The position numbers and the translations under genes were made by a program. DNA of 64,000 nt from Rotaria macrura (lineage: Eukaryota > Rotifera > Eurotatoria > Philodinida > Philodinidae), in assembly GCA_900239685.1 (NCBI GenBank), contig OENT01000450.1:51247-115246 (forward strand), given 5' to 3'. Shown here piece by piece: positions 1 through 12,860 of this stretch; the first letter of the stretch is position 1, and every line of letters starts with the position of its first letter. The notes under the pieces were generated by a model. The model was not told where the DNA came from. It made no database searches and saw only the letters and a program-made list of their open reading frames with translations.

Positions 1-195
1 ATATAGAAAATAGGCTCAATAGAAAGAAAAGAGGAAAGATGTCTAATATTTTGCATAATGAACATTTTCTTTTTTGTTTTTTCTTATTGACTAATAAAAA
101 TATAAACCTTATCTTTACTTTTAATACCATATTACGAGAAAATGTTAAAATTAACATGTAAGATATTTTGATTGATTAATATGAAAACATTTTCA

Positions 196-219
196 ATCAT
201 CATCATCATCATCATCATC
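196..219. repeat. ATC trinucleotide microsatellite
   Basis: Eight uninterrupted ATC units in non-coding sequence. Confidence 0.9.
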
Positions 220-3200
220 TGACAGTTCGATAAATATATATATTTATATTTACACCTTTTTATTAGATTCATATAACTCATCCGTGATCTTTCCGAGAAA
301 AAAGTTCTAAACATTTTTCAAAAAAATAAGCATACATTCAAGTATGTTTTAAGAAAGTTGAGATAGATATGTCTGCATCAAAGTTTTCTATTTTAATCTA
401 ATAAAAAAAAAAAGAAACTATCTATTCAAATTGATTTGGATAAACCAGTGTGCAACAATTTGTATAATGTAGAATAGGATTAGCATGCATATTCCTAATC
501 TCTATAAAACAAAGCTTTAATTAACTAAGTTGAATTGTTCTTTTATATGTTAAAACACATGGAGAAATTCTATGTGATCATAAATGAAGAATAGAAATTT
601 AAGACAAAACATTCATGTCGAAAGAAGATTATATTCAAAAATAATTTCTGCTTTTACATAAAATATTGCATGGTTTTGAAAGCATTTATTTACATGCTAA
701 CAGTACAATAATTTATTAAGATTCTTTTTTACATATTTCATGCATACAAAGTGGTTTTAATAAACAATGTAGCTTCGTAGATGTTGAAGATCATTTTACA
801 AACGATTACATTCTGAAATGAGAATTGAAGTCGTGCATAAAAATAAAAACTAACTAAACATCTAATTAATCGAGCATATGCTGATAAATTTTTTTTAAGT
901 AAATAATATCAGTTACCAATCTTGCGGATGTTAGTTTTGTTGATCGATATTTGTTGTTATTTTATATAAAAATGATTATGAGTATTTATATACTTTTCCG
1001 ATAAAATATCAGAAACATTTATAAATATCCAATTTTCTAAATTCATAGAATAATGATTTTTTAAAATAATAACAAAAATATCATTATTACACAACAAAGA
1101 TGAATAATATGTATTGAGTTGAATTAAAAATACACACATGTAAAACTATGAGCATATGTTACCATTGTGCAAGAGAAGACTGTGAAAAATTGTGTTTGTT
1201 CATTCAATTTTGCTTTTTTAATTAACGTCGATAATCTATTATGTCATTATTTCTATGATGTTTTAATAAAAGATAAATTCAAGTTTTCTATTTGAATTTT
1301 TTCTCGTGCAAAAGCTAATTTTTGCTTGCAATTTGGCTGATGAAACAGTTCTATAAAAGAATATCAACTTATTAATTGATACTCAATTTAATCAATCTAA
1401 ATTCCATTTTCAAATAATACAGGTATTCAAAAGATTAAAACCTTGTCTTTCACATATTATATTTATCCTCGATTAAATTTAAAATTTACTGTAAAAAGTA
1501 ATTTTTAATGAAAATATTCTAGGGTGGTGTATATGCGATCCTTTGTCAAATAAATGTCATCCGGCTTATTTGCATTTGTCTCACTATAGTATTTCAATGA
1601 AAATATCAAAATATTAATTTACACAGCCGACTACGATTTCGTTTGTTAAAGAATAATATTCGAAATGCTATGTACTTCATATATACGTGCTCTATTTAAT
1701 AATAGATGTAGCTGGCAAATATACCTATGAATTAGTTAGTCTTTTGTTCTCATTTATATCTACACTCAAAATAATCAATACGTTTATTTCTAACATTGTT
1801 TAGAATAGATAAAATAAAGAAGAAAATCGCATCACTTTTTACATATCAAGTAATTCATTAGCCTTTCTCAATAATTCTTTGAACTGCATACATTCAATCT
1901 TATAGTTTGATGAATTTTTAGAATTACTGACTTATACGATAGTTTCAATAAACTTAAATAACAAATATCATTTTGATTTCAATGATATATCATGATTCGA
2001 GAAGATTGCTATGAATCACAGTTATTATACATTGAAGAATGCAGAAATTCATAAAAGTAGACTAGTTCATATTGCGAATGCTTTCTCATGATAGATCTAG
2101 ATTGCTATTGTGAACATTGATGATTTTACACATGGTAATCAACTTAATGTTGATGAAAATATCAATGGATTGATAGTAGCAAAGTGAATTATTCCTATGG
2201 GTTATAGTTCAACAAGGAAATGAAAAATATAAATGATGAATAAGATAGTTTTAACAATAACAATAAAGTAAAAGATACTATCGCCGTAGGATGATTGAGT
2301 ATTTGAAAGATCAAAAGTTGATTTCTTCATGTATGCATGCTTGTTTGACGAATAATGATGATTGCAGTTGGCTTCTTTCCATAGAAGTTTTTTTTCGAAA
2401 ACAAGAAAAAACTACTCTTGGTATCATACAATGATATGCGTATATTTTTTATATCATGATAATGAAAGGAAACAACGTGATGGTAAACAATAAAATCTGC
2501 TGGAAAACTGAAAATTCAAGTGTGAAAAAAGAAATGATGTTGACGTCAGTTTTTATGTATAGTTATTACGAAAGATAATGAAATCTATCGCTAGTTCATT
2601 TATAAATAATTGACTATCATCAAAGTTAAACTTAAATGAGACTAAGCGTCATTCGATGATTGAAAACATGTTTAGACAATGCCTAAAACATTCAAAAGCA
2701 TGTGAAATCATTACACTGTTTCTAAAATCGTAGCGTACTAAGAACGATGGAACTCTCAATAAAATCGAGGTAGTCGTATAGTATTACTTTGATGAATGAA
2801 GAATGTTAAATATAAATATTGGTCTTGGAAGCCTAGAGGTGACATTTTAATAATATTTTATATTTTATGGCTAAACGAATTATTGATGTTTATTTTCTAC
2901 AAGTAAAGGTTTCTTTTATCTTTAACTTTTTTTTATTTTATAAAGGAAAATATAGATAAAGGGTCAAACCTTAAAATATAATACACTTTAATTAATTATT
3001 GGTGAGTTAAACAAAAGATGTATTTTGCCTATACTGCTGTCCAATGGAAGAGCATATTAACTTTAGTCACGTAGCTAAGTGTGTGCTGCAAGCGAGTGAA
3101 TACCGAGATGACAAATGAAATTAGTTATTTCATGTATATGCATTTTTGTTGTGCATTACCTAAAAGATTACCATGCATAATTGTTGTGTAAATGAAAAAA

Positions 3201-6200
3201 AAAACTAATCACATAAATAAAAAATCAAATTTTAGATAAACTTATAATTTTTCAATCTTTATTCTCCTAATCATCATTACGATGAGATGTAGTACTTAGA
3301 AAAAAAAATAAGTATCCTAATCTTAAAATGTTAACGTATAAGCTGTAAAATACATTACTGTTCATTGGATCCTATTGATTAGAAACTCGACGATGGTGAG
3401 CAATAGTTTACTAATTTATTATGTCAGAAGATGAATTAACTTGGTTATGAATTTGTATCTACATATTGCTTTTACATCCTGTTTGCATAAGAAATCTATA
3501 GGAGAATAGTTTTTGAAAGTCAGGGAATAGTTTTTATGAGGTACGATGGTATGCTTTTAAATAGCTTGTCAGACATAAAATCTCTATTTATTTATTTATT
3601 TAATGCCATGTAAGTACTATACTTGAAGGTAAATTATAAACTGAAGTGCAGAAGTTGATGAGAGTTTTCATATTTACTGAACAAGTTAAAGCTTCTTTTA
3701 ACGTACAAAAAGTTTCTTTAAAATCAGAAGACACAACGTTTTTACCAAAGCATACACAGAAACGAACTAATATAGTTTAAGATTTTTGTCAACAAACTTC
3801 CATGATGTTATCGTGACCAACTGTTCGAAGCAGAACAACTTTATTTCTTGTTTCTGTTTTGAAAAAGCTAGAAATGAGGACAGTGAAGATAGTGTAGAGA
3901 TACTTTTCGAACTGATTGTATACTCATTCGAAAAACAAATATTCTCAAGATTCCAATTCACCTCAGAGAATGTTGTATTATGAAGAATCATTTGCACGAG
4001 TGTTGGTTGCAGACTAGATAGTAAAATATACTGATGAAAAATATTATTGGTCAATGATTTGTACAAAGAAGTAGGGATTTTACACACATAACAAAGTCAT
4101 CAGAAGATACAACTGAATAAGATCTATATGTTTATGAATCTATCGATTCATGGTCGTCTCTTCATCAATGCTGACGAAGACACTTATGCTTATGCAACAT
4201 TCATAATTACATACACATTCAACATGCAGATTACTGTTTTCAGACATCAGTCGAAGTTTTGATTCTAGCGCTTAGCAGAATATTTGATCATATAAATTGA
4301 AGATGCAGATATAGGAAATAAGTTAAAGTAAAGTGTTTAAAGAACTAAAATGATCAGGATATAACTTTACAGAAGCAGTTTTTCCAATCTCTAAACCCTT
4401 GTTTCATTACTATTATGTTGCAATGAAGATTCTCATAAGCTAGGGATATTGAAATAGCCAAAATGACTAATCAATTAACGCTTCTAACAATAGAGAATAT
4501 TTGCCATGCTTTTTAGAAGAATACGAAATCAATGGTTGGATGTACTAGAGAAAATAAGTAATGAATCTAACCTGAACTGTCGTATGAACATCTGTCCGCT
4601 TCAATTACATCGTATTATAAATGTAGACATATTGATTGGTTTCATCATTAGTTTCGAATGTGGTAAGATGATACTCTTACTCAGATCCCATACATTCGAT
4701 AAGCCCATATTCTTCTTTCAAAATCAGCATACGGGAAAAATTTTGTAAACTTTATCTATCTTTGTTGTCAACTTCGAGTCGAACTTTGAAATTTATTTCT
4801 ACTAGATGTAAGTACGATCTCTTTCTCAACAGAAGTAAACTAATAGGTTGAGTTGTTTTTCTAGGTTTGTCATAGCTCATTACAAACAAAATGGTGCACA
4901 CTCAAGTGAGTGAATTCGATATCGGATGTGATCAATCGACGATATCGTATTGCAATTCAGAAGATGGAACCAATAACGCAATTTACGGCTCAGGATTATA
5001 TAATAAGTCGAGTAATATTAAGTGCTTGATACCAGTAGTAGAGATCGGTCAGAGCTCTTTGTTCGGCTGTGGCAAACTTTCAAAAATGAATCCAATCAGA
5101 TTCCAATACTATGGATCCGAATATCATTCTATGTTTCGATTTCATCGATTTTTACAGGTATACATTTACAATACAACTGTAGGAATGATTCACCGGAGGA
5201 CTTGAAAAGTATTCCTACTTCTCATATATATATATGGATTTTAATTTTACTAACCTGAACTAATAAAACGCAAGATTGCACCGATTAGGGTATTACGAAA
5301 TATTTCACTCATGGATAAATTGATTTCTAATGTCTATTGAGACAAAAATCTTTGCAATAGAATTTTCTATTGGGTTTCGGTCGAAACTGATAAAACTAGA
5401 CAATTGTGATCCTTTTCGTTTTCAAACATGGAGCAGATCGTCATCGTCACTATAATTCAGTCAGATACTTCTTAATCCTTTCTGACACTTTGGTATTATG
5501 ATTTGTTCAATTATTCATATTCTTTTGTATATCAGTAAGACTTAGTTAATTTAATTAGTAATTGTTCACGATTGCTAAAAATGATATATATGTTGATTTT
5601 CATCTGCTAAGTATCGCGTGATCCATCATTATCAAATGCATTTAATACTTCGAAAACAATGTAGATGCATTTTTTTAATTCAGTCACACCAACTGGCGCT
5701 CGTCAATTGTAGATTCGTACAACTATAAGTCAAATTAAACTTGTACCTGTTTCACCCACAATTAAATACATCCACATTCAGCGAATGTTGACATCATCAA
5801 AAATTCGTCCATCTCTTTTCACTTCGATACTCAATTTACATTAGATTCTTGAATAGCGTACAAGTATATCACTGAAATTTTTGATCGAAGATTGTTCTAA
5901 TACATTACTCTATTCATTGAATACACGAAAATATAATTAACAAAAGTCCATCAGAGAATTTAATTTGAGTCTTTCATGGAAGGCGCATCTCCATTTTATT
6001 ATCTTCATGTGTAAAAATTTTTGAAATAGTATGAATCCGATGAACGTATCAATCGTTTTACTTTGCCCTTTTTTTTATCTCAGCATAGATCTTTGTATCA
6101 ACATGAAGCGATTTCAATAAGAAGAAGAATCTGATTGCGGTCCGTGTTCTCATTAATCTGACACGGAAAAGTTAACCTTCTAGTACTCAAAATTACTAAC

Positions 6201-7461
6201 GATTACCCCTGGTTGCAATCAAATGGGTCCTAATCTATAAAAACTTTTTTCATTTTTCAAAGTCAACTGGATTTCAATATGAGAGGGAAAGTACGCTTGC
6301 TTCTAACCTGGTCTGACTTAAGAAAATAGAAAAAAAGCAAATTGATAACTAGTTCAGCAATCATCTTTTGAACTAGTATTGAAATCTTCTGTATAATTTA
6401 CAATAGGTTCTTGTAAAAATATGATTGAAAGAAGAAATCACCACATGATTAGTTTCATGATTCGATTCGAATTTTAAAAACTATCCAGTAAACGTAGCGA
6501 AACTATTATAGTATGTTAGCATGATTATACAAACATTAATCTGCATAAATTCGATGGAAAAACCAAAACCACACACATTAGACCCGTATTGATATTCAAT
6601 AATGATTCAACAAAAGATACATTATCAAGACAATTAAAACTATTGTGTAACGTCTCTTGAGATAAGATAAGAGCCGACATTTTCATGGATCTATTTCGTT
6701 TATTATCAAACAACGATACAGATGCAAATCGAAGGCTTGTTATATTTAGCCTTCGAGATTTTAACAAGTAAATTTCTATGTTTTATGCCATGTCTTCAAG
6801 TCAATTTATGCTTCATCTCTTGATTTCTTGACATTATTTTACTTCAGTACATCTTCGCTCTGCGATTATTCAATGACTACCCTGAATACATCTATACTTA
6901 AAAATACGTCTCAATTTTCAAACAAACAAATCGTTTCCAATCTACATCTATATTCTATATAGGCGGAGGAATCTTGAAGTTTGATTTTATTTTTGTCATT
7001 AGTTATAATAATTCTTGTTGTCTAGGAGCTGACAACAAGAATCTGTCCATGCAACAATAGAAAATTCATATTTGAAAAATTGAAAAGATAATTATGAGCA
7101 TTGTGCATCATTTCATGGTATGAGACACTACAAACAAATGATATGAGTCGAAATGAACATACATTCTTGCAAAATAGACTTCGATTGGCAGAAATTTCAA
7201 CAACGCTTTTCAGTCTCATCCATCGAGAATTATTTTTTTATGACGCTCTATGCATTTATAAATAGGATTAGTTTCTACAATGTTTTCTAACCGTTTCGAT
7301 AAGCCCATAAAAATCTCTGAAAATGAAAGCTAAGCAAATTTTGAGTAGAGGTCGAAATTCAATCATAAATGTGAAATGATTTTTGAGATATAAGATTGGC
7401 ATCACAACTAGTCGGTATTTAACCTTTATCGGAGAAGATTTCTATAATAATCGATTGAGAT

Positions 7462-7690
7462 CAATGGTGGGAAAGCGTGACTTCATCTACTTCAAATTAC
7501 ATTTGTAGTACGAATGAAGTACCAAGAAGTAGCGTGAAGTAAAGCTGAAGTACCGTGAAGTACAACTGAAGTACAACTGAAGTACAACTGAAGTACGACT
7601 GAAGTGCGGTGAAGTACGGTGAAGTATGAGTGAAGCCCAGGGAAGTACGGATGAAGTATGCACTCCTGAAGTCTCGCTTTTCCCCCCTTG
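7462..7690. mobile_element. Non-autonomous hAT-like element filled with GAAGT repeats
   Basis: The ends are imperfect inverted repeats: left CAATGGTGGGAAAGCG, and right, read inward on the minus strand, CAAGGGGGGAAAAGCG. Both continue into GACTTCA. The 8-bp word ATTGAGAT directly abuts both ends (7454-7461 and 7691-7698), as expected of a target-site duplication. The interior is about fifteen degenerate 10-11-bp units beginning GAAGT, three of them identical (GAAGTACAACT). There is no coding capacity. The 8-bp duplication and CAAG-GGG termini suggest the hAT superfamily (inference). A shorter relative in inverted orientation lies at 12750-12860. Confidence 0.75.
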
Positions 7691-8513
7691 ATTGAGATTC
7701 ATAGTTAAGAACAAAGAAAACAAGTATACATTCTTAGTTCGTTTTATAATTTTTGCAATGTTACCGTTCTATCACGATAGAAAAATCATTCGCAGTTATT
7801 TTTGTACTGCCATTAGAAAAACTACGATAGTTGCCAGTGCTCATTCGTAAAAATTTCATCAATGCACTCCATTATACTCCTTCTCATTGGATCATTCCTA
7901 GAGAACGGATCTGATATGATTCATTTTCTATTTCATTTCTTAAAATATAAACTGAATGAGCACGGGATGTGTACGATTCGATCAAACGCACAAATTCTAA
8001 TAAAACGAGTACACAAGGTTGCGGTGGGAAAAAAAACACCTACAATCACAATAATATTTTTTCTTTTCATAACATTCCAAGACAAGTTGAACTCGCACGA
8101 AAATTATCTAATTTCGATCAGTCTCGCACCAGTAAAAGATTAATCGGCGACAGACACGCTTTTCAAACTTTTACTATACTTTTCTTCGAGTATAGAACTA
8201 CCCTTCCAACATTCACTTGATAATGATGTTTTAAAAAGAAATTATTTTTTTTCGTTACGGATGTTATCGTTTTTATTGGATGATTCATTGAAAGCAGCTA
8301 TTTTTCGTCGTCTTCCTTCAATTATTTTCTTGAATCTTGTAATAGGACGGCGAGAAGAATCTTCTATTCTAACTAATATAGTGCATGCTTGAGTAGCGAA
8401 GATACTATCTGTCAGACATTTTACCTCGTATTTATTTTTTTTAATCTAATATTATACAAAATCATCAATTTTTGATGTTGGATACTTTATTTTTACTTGA
8501 TAACGTATCTCTC

Positions 8514-8522
8514 TATAAATAT
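8514..8522 (+). promoter_or_regulatory. Possible TATA box of the ETS gene
   Basis: TATAAATAT lies 75 bp upstream of the ATG at 8589 and inside the frame that would be translated from the more distal ATG at 8472. If it is the promoter, translation should start at 8589 rather than 8472. This is inference from position and motif only. Confidence 0.3.
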
Positions 8523-8588
8523 ATACTCATAAAAATATGTATCTTCAATATACATATTTATTCTATTCTATATTTATTTACCAATGAA

Positions 8589-9248
8589 ATGATGTTTGAA
8601 AATCGAGCAATACTGATAACTTCGCCTGTCACAGTTGACTCCATGGAAGCACTATTGGAATATATTGATAGAGATACGCTTCATCAATTGTATAATAATG
8701 ACACCAAGAAAAATGCAATCGAAAAAGTCTCCATAGATCTTCAAGCGTCGGTAGATTTTCCTAATGATCAATTGATGCCATTCATGGATTTACATAGCAA
8801 TGAAGATATAGATGGTGAAAGGCATTTTCTTGAACATGCACTCAGAGCTGATATATCTGATGATATTAAAACATCTTTAACAAGTAAAAATTCATCATCA
8901 TTCAGCACTCATAATGAGAGTGATCGAGAATATTTCAATCCTAATGATTGGTTCATTGAACATGAGTCTTCGTTGAAAATACGTCCTCCAAATTTATGCG
9001 AATTCCTTCGTTTACTTCTGAATAACTCGAATTATGTTAATTATGCATCTTGGATAAATCAAGATCAAGGTCTATTCAAAATTCATCAGCCAAACAAAGT
9101 TATTAGTCTTTGGATAAAAATTAAAAAACGACGAAGTTCTGGAATAATGAATTACGAAACATTTTCTCGAGCTATTCGATATCACTATAAATCTGGACTA
9201 ATGATTAAAACAAATAGAAAACAAATATACCGTTTTGCTCAAATATAA
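8589..9248 (+). CDS. ETS-domain transcription factor (divergent)
   Basis: The C-terminal 85-90 residues form an ETS winged-helix DNA-binding domain. It shows an LCEFLRLLL helix 1, a GLFKI turn, NKVISLW, and a recognition-helix block MNYETFSRAIRYHY that keeps both arginines which contact GGA cores in this family. The first helix has Cys where most members have Trp, and LWG is LWI. The protein ends almost at the domain edge (YRFAQI). The upstream 130 residues are acidic and Ser/Asn-rich and resemble nothing I know; there is no visible PNT domain. The gene appears as a single exon. I chose ATG 8589 (219 aa) because a TATA-like motif lies upstream; the open frame extends to an ATG at 8472 (258 aa), whose extra residues are hydrophobic and low-complexity. 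Nuclear, sequence-specific regulator by family; the subfamily cannot be assigned. Confidence 0.85.
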   Translation: MMFENRAILITSPVTVDSMEALLEYIDRDTLHQLYNNDTKKNAIEKVSIDLQASVDFPNDQLMPFMDLHSNEDIDGERHFLEHALRADISDDIKTSLTSKNSSSFSTHNESDREYFNPNDWFIEHESSLKIRPPNLCEFLRLLLNNSNYVNYASWINQDQGLFKIHQPNKVISLWIKIKKRRSSGIMNYETFSRAIRYHYKSGLMIKTNRKQIYRFAQI

Positions 9249-10931
9249 AATTTCTGCAATATTTTCTTCATTTCCATGTAATTGATTATTAAATCTGACT
9301 ATTTCTTGTCATTGGAAGGAATCATCAAGCATTTCGTTTACTTTTTATTGATTATTTCATACTGTGTGTTAGTTTATATTGTCGTTCGAAATAGAATTAA
9401 GTAATTTTCAATTTTATAGCACGTCGTAGTAATATATTTCAGTGACTTTGATACATAAGAAACGTTAATTGCGTGTGTCTTCCAACGAAATAGAAAAATC
9501 ATAGACCATGGTTTTTGTAGAACGCAAAAAAGAATCGATTAGTTTTTTCCCTCATCAATATATAATTAGGGAAATATGACTACTCAATAGGATGTGCCGG
9601 CTCAAATGTCTATTTCTCATGAAAGAAAAATCGGAGATAGCTCAGTTCAATGCTAAATTCAAGCAATGAAATATTTTTATATACATACAATAATGATACA
9701 TTTACCGACATTCATAGTAGTTCGAAACAGTCTATAAATGGCTAGAGAATAAGTGATTCTACCGAAGACGTATGCTCTAACTCTCCTTTTCATGTGTCAC
9801 TTAGTATTAGCATTTGTGAATAGACACGGCAAGAGCCATTGAGTAAATGTGCTACTGTTGTATTCTTTGTAAGTTTGATATCCGAAAGAAAATTGAGAAT
9901 GAAAAAGATTGTCTTTCTCCGATAATTCAATGTGAGACGATGAAACAGTATGCAATCTAGAAAACACCTCCTACTGTATACATTGACAAATAAAAGTCCA
10001 AAAATACTATATCAATACTGTCCGTTACATTTAGGAGTTCAACAAATTCATAATAGATTTGTTGACTCAAGTTTGAATGGCAGTACTTATGTTTCAATTT
10101 CATGAGATTCACTTGTGAATATAAAACAAGTCTATTCAAATTGAACGATAATGAGAATATGGTGTCCTGCTAAATTTAAACAACAAAATATAAGACTATA
10201 ACATTTAGATTCTTTCGCTTTTCTAACCATTCTACTGGAAATACTTCAATGAATCGATTTTACATTTTGCACTATAATACATTGAGATAATGTCTTTTTG
10301 ACAATGAATTATTTTCTGTTGTCTGTAGACTTGTATTTATTATCAACAATAGACTATATGTTTGCAAATGTTTTGTAGGATATATTTCAACAACTTACGA
10401 TTCACATCGAAAAATGTATGAGAATAGATCTAATACAAATGTCTATGTACCAGCATATCTTCTAATTAGCATGAATGAATTATTATCAATAAGTATCCTG
10501 ATCATGTCGAAATTCAACGACCACTTACTTAGTGATGTAAATATCGCAAAAAATATGCTTACTACCCGATTCATTGTGTCAATCGGTATTTCTTGTGTTC
10601 TCTACGTTCTATTCAGTGAACGATCTCAATACTCTCGCTATTGTTGTGTTGTTCTATATGTAGGAGAAATATCGTGACTCAATCTTTCTTCGTTTGATAG
10701 GAAAACGTTTATCGAATTGATGAGTAGACACACATCATATGTCGTGAATGTACGCATTAGTCACATGAAACAATTAGCTCGATACATCGTCCAAGGTAAT
10801 TAAGTTCAGTGCGACTACGCTAGGATGGACGTTGTGTTGTTAATGATTTACCGCTCGGAGATAGGAACCTCCGTCCGTTACCTGGCATCTTCATTTAATG
10901 ACTTGTTTTTTGTGAATCCCAATGGCATCAT

Positions 10932-11090
10932 ATATATATGAGTGAATTGCCTTGGTATTGTACGATTGGGCAAAAGAAAAATCAAAAAAAATAAAAGTGA
11001 CTTTGAAGAAGGTTTTAATTGTGCATTGGATAGAGCTTCATTGATTGTGTATGAATCAAGTATCTCCAGAACTATCAGGTTCTTCATTTC
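10932..11090 (+). repeat. Diverged inverted repeat, left copy
   Basis: Pairs with 12421-12582 in opposite orientation. The first 40 bp (ATATATATGAGTGAATTGC onward) match at about 34 positions, and a second block around ACTATCAGG matches near the other end. The two copies bracket the tandem duplication and hAT-like element between them. Probably an old duplicated element; no terminal structure is clear. Confidence 0.5.
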
Positions 11091-11340
11091 AGAAAAAAAA
11101 TCGAGTTTTTATTAAAAGTGCATCTTTTTCGAGATTTCTTGACATAATAAAATAAATAATTTTTGAAATATTTTGAGAAAAAATCACGAAATAACAATTA
11201 ATATATTGTTATTATATATATCAATCGAAAGCTTTTGAAAAGGAGAATCTAATGAGCGTATATAGAACTTTATCGACAGATATAAATGCCTATAGTAAAA
11301 GCGGAAAGGTACAGACGACACCCTCATCATGACCCTCACC

Positions 11341-12190
11341 GTCTTAATTTTAGTTTGTTATTTGCAAGGGGGAAACGGCGGATTTCGGATTTTCGGACTT
11401 TTTTTTGGATTTTTGGATTTTCTTTGGATTGCTTGGATTTCTTTTGGATTTTCAGATTTTGAAAATTCTAAAATTCACCAGCAATCTCCTCGTGAAAATC
11501 AAGGAATTTCGAGCTGAAATTCTTATCATATGTAGGCCTTGTGGTTCTTAGAATATTCTAAAAGTTTCAGCGTAAAGGGATGTTTTCTCCTGAAGATAGT
11601 GCGATCGCAAGCAGTACTCATATTTCACAGCACGGTCAAAAAATCTTTTTTTCCTTGAAAGTTGATTATCTTAAGAAGGAAACATTCGTTTACATTGAAA
11701 CTTTTAGGATATTTTAAGAACCACGAAGTCTACATATGATAAAAATTTCAGCTCGAAATTCCTTCATTTACAAGAGGACATTGCTGGTGGCTTTTGGGAT
11801 TGCTTTGGGATTGACAATCCCAAAAATCTGCCGTTTCCCCCTTGGTTATTTGATTAATAAGACCCTTAGAAAAAATTTTTTATGAATAGATTACTCCTTC
11901 TTTAGTCTGTCGAATAGAAAAAGACAGTTTGAATTTTCTTTTAAATCGACTTTAGTAGATTGAATTTAATCTGTTGGGATATTTCGGTCCCAAAAAATCT
12001 GTCGGGACATTAGGGAAAAAAACAATACCTCTTCCGTCTTATTTTTAGTTTTTTATTTGATCCATAAGTTCGTTAGAAAAAAAAATTTTATCAAACAATT
12101 TCTCGCTCTTTACTCTACCGAAAAGTAAAAACAGATTGTCGTTTGCTTTTGCATTGGTTTCAGTAGATTAAATTTAATCAGTCGGGACAT
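11341..12190. repeat. Tandem duplication, one unit split by a transposon
   Basis: Unit A is 11341-11364 plus 11853-11980, and unit B is 12036-12190. Both run GTCTTA-TTTTAGTTT, TTATTTG, a TTAGAAAAAA-TTTTAT stretch, CAGTTTG/CAGATTG, AGTAGATT, and end in AATTTAATC followed by GT(C/T)GGGA. Identity is roughly three quarters by eye. Unit A is interrupted by the element at 11365-11844 plus one copy of its target duplication, while unit B is uninterrupted at the corresponding point (12052-12059). Confidence 0.75.
11365..11844. mobile_element. hAT-like inverted-repeat (foldback) element
   Basis: The ends are a 15-bp perfect inverted repeat CAAGGGGGAAACGGC. The 8-bp target duplication GTTATTTG abuts both ends exactly (11357-11364 and 11845-11852). 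The inner arms are inverted repeats of about 200 bp at roughly 85% identity, including AAGGAATTTCGAGCTGAAAT and a CATATGTAG block, so the transcript would fold into a long hairpin. The left end carries many GGATTT-type repeats. No transposase is encoded. The 8-bp duplication and CAAGGGG ends are typical of hAT non-autonomous elements; superfamily assignment is inference. Confidence 0.85.
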
Positions 12191-12420
12191 AAACTGGTCA
12201 AAGTGTATGTTTAGCTAGTCTTTACAAGATTTGATCAGAAAATCAAAACAAAATCTGTGATCAATTTATATGACGAGAAAGAGGAAAATCTTAACTACAA
12301 AATGGTTTCAATAAATTATTTTTATCTATTCAAAATTGTAGGATAGTAAGAGTGATTTTCGTCGAAAGATGAGCCCAAAAAGCACTCACTTTGACCTTTT
12401 GTGCTTGAAAATTCCATAGC

Positions 12421-12582
12421 TGTGATAGCCAAAAATCCTGATAGTTTTACGGTAAGTAGAATCGAGTCCAAGGAATATTGAAAAGAAAAAATTATTAAAA
12501 TTGGTTGAGTAGAAGTTGAGATATAAGTATTTTAGTGTTGGAAACTCAACCGTACAATACGAGCGCAATTCACTCATATATA
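12421..12582 (-). repeat. Diverged inverted repeat, right copy
   Basis: Reverse-complement relative of 10932-11090, aligned at both ends and diverged in between. Confidence 0.5.
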
Positions 12583-12749
12583 TATATATATCCTATACGT
12601 GGAGAAAAAGTGAATATCGTTAGTATTAGTTTTATTTATCTTAATGACTTCAATTTGCCGTACAATCTACAACTCTGCACTCATACTGTGCTAAAGTATT
12701 TATGAATATGAAGAACTTGATTATGATCTAAGTACATATATATTCCATA

Positions 12750-12860
12750 GAAGTGGGAAAAGCAAGACTTCAGGAGTGCATACTTTATCCTTACTTCACT
12801 GTACTTCACTCGTACTTCAAAGTTTTTTTTAAGTAGATGAAGTCTCGCTTTTCCCACTTG
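12750..12860. mobile_element. Short relative of the 7462-7690 element
   Basis: Terminal inverted repeats AAGTGGGAAAAGC and GCTTTTCCCACTT. The internal sequence matches the 7.5-kb element in reverse: AGACTTCAGGAGTGCATACT on the left, a GTACTTCA-type repeat in the middle, and AGATGAAGTCTCGC on the right. TTCCATA occurs on both sides (12743-12749 and 12863-12869), two bases off the right end, so the target duplication is imperfect or eroded. Confidence 0.65.

Larger units (their letters stand above)
1..8588. other. Gene-poor upstream region
   Basis: AT-rich sequence in which I recognise no gene. Short open frames occur, for example 3767-4087 (-), 4506-4748 (+) and 4891-5205 (+), but none shows a known motif and none joins to neighbours through convincing splice sites. 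A short ATC microsatellite and a 229-bp transposon remnant are annotated separately. Confidence 0.6.

Noticed and set aside
4891..5258. Overlapping open frames of 104 and 78 codons as a gene
   Set aside because: No motif, no splice partners, and overlapping frames of equal quality argue for chance.
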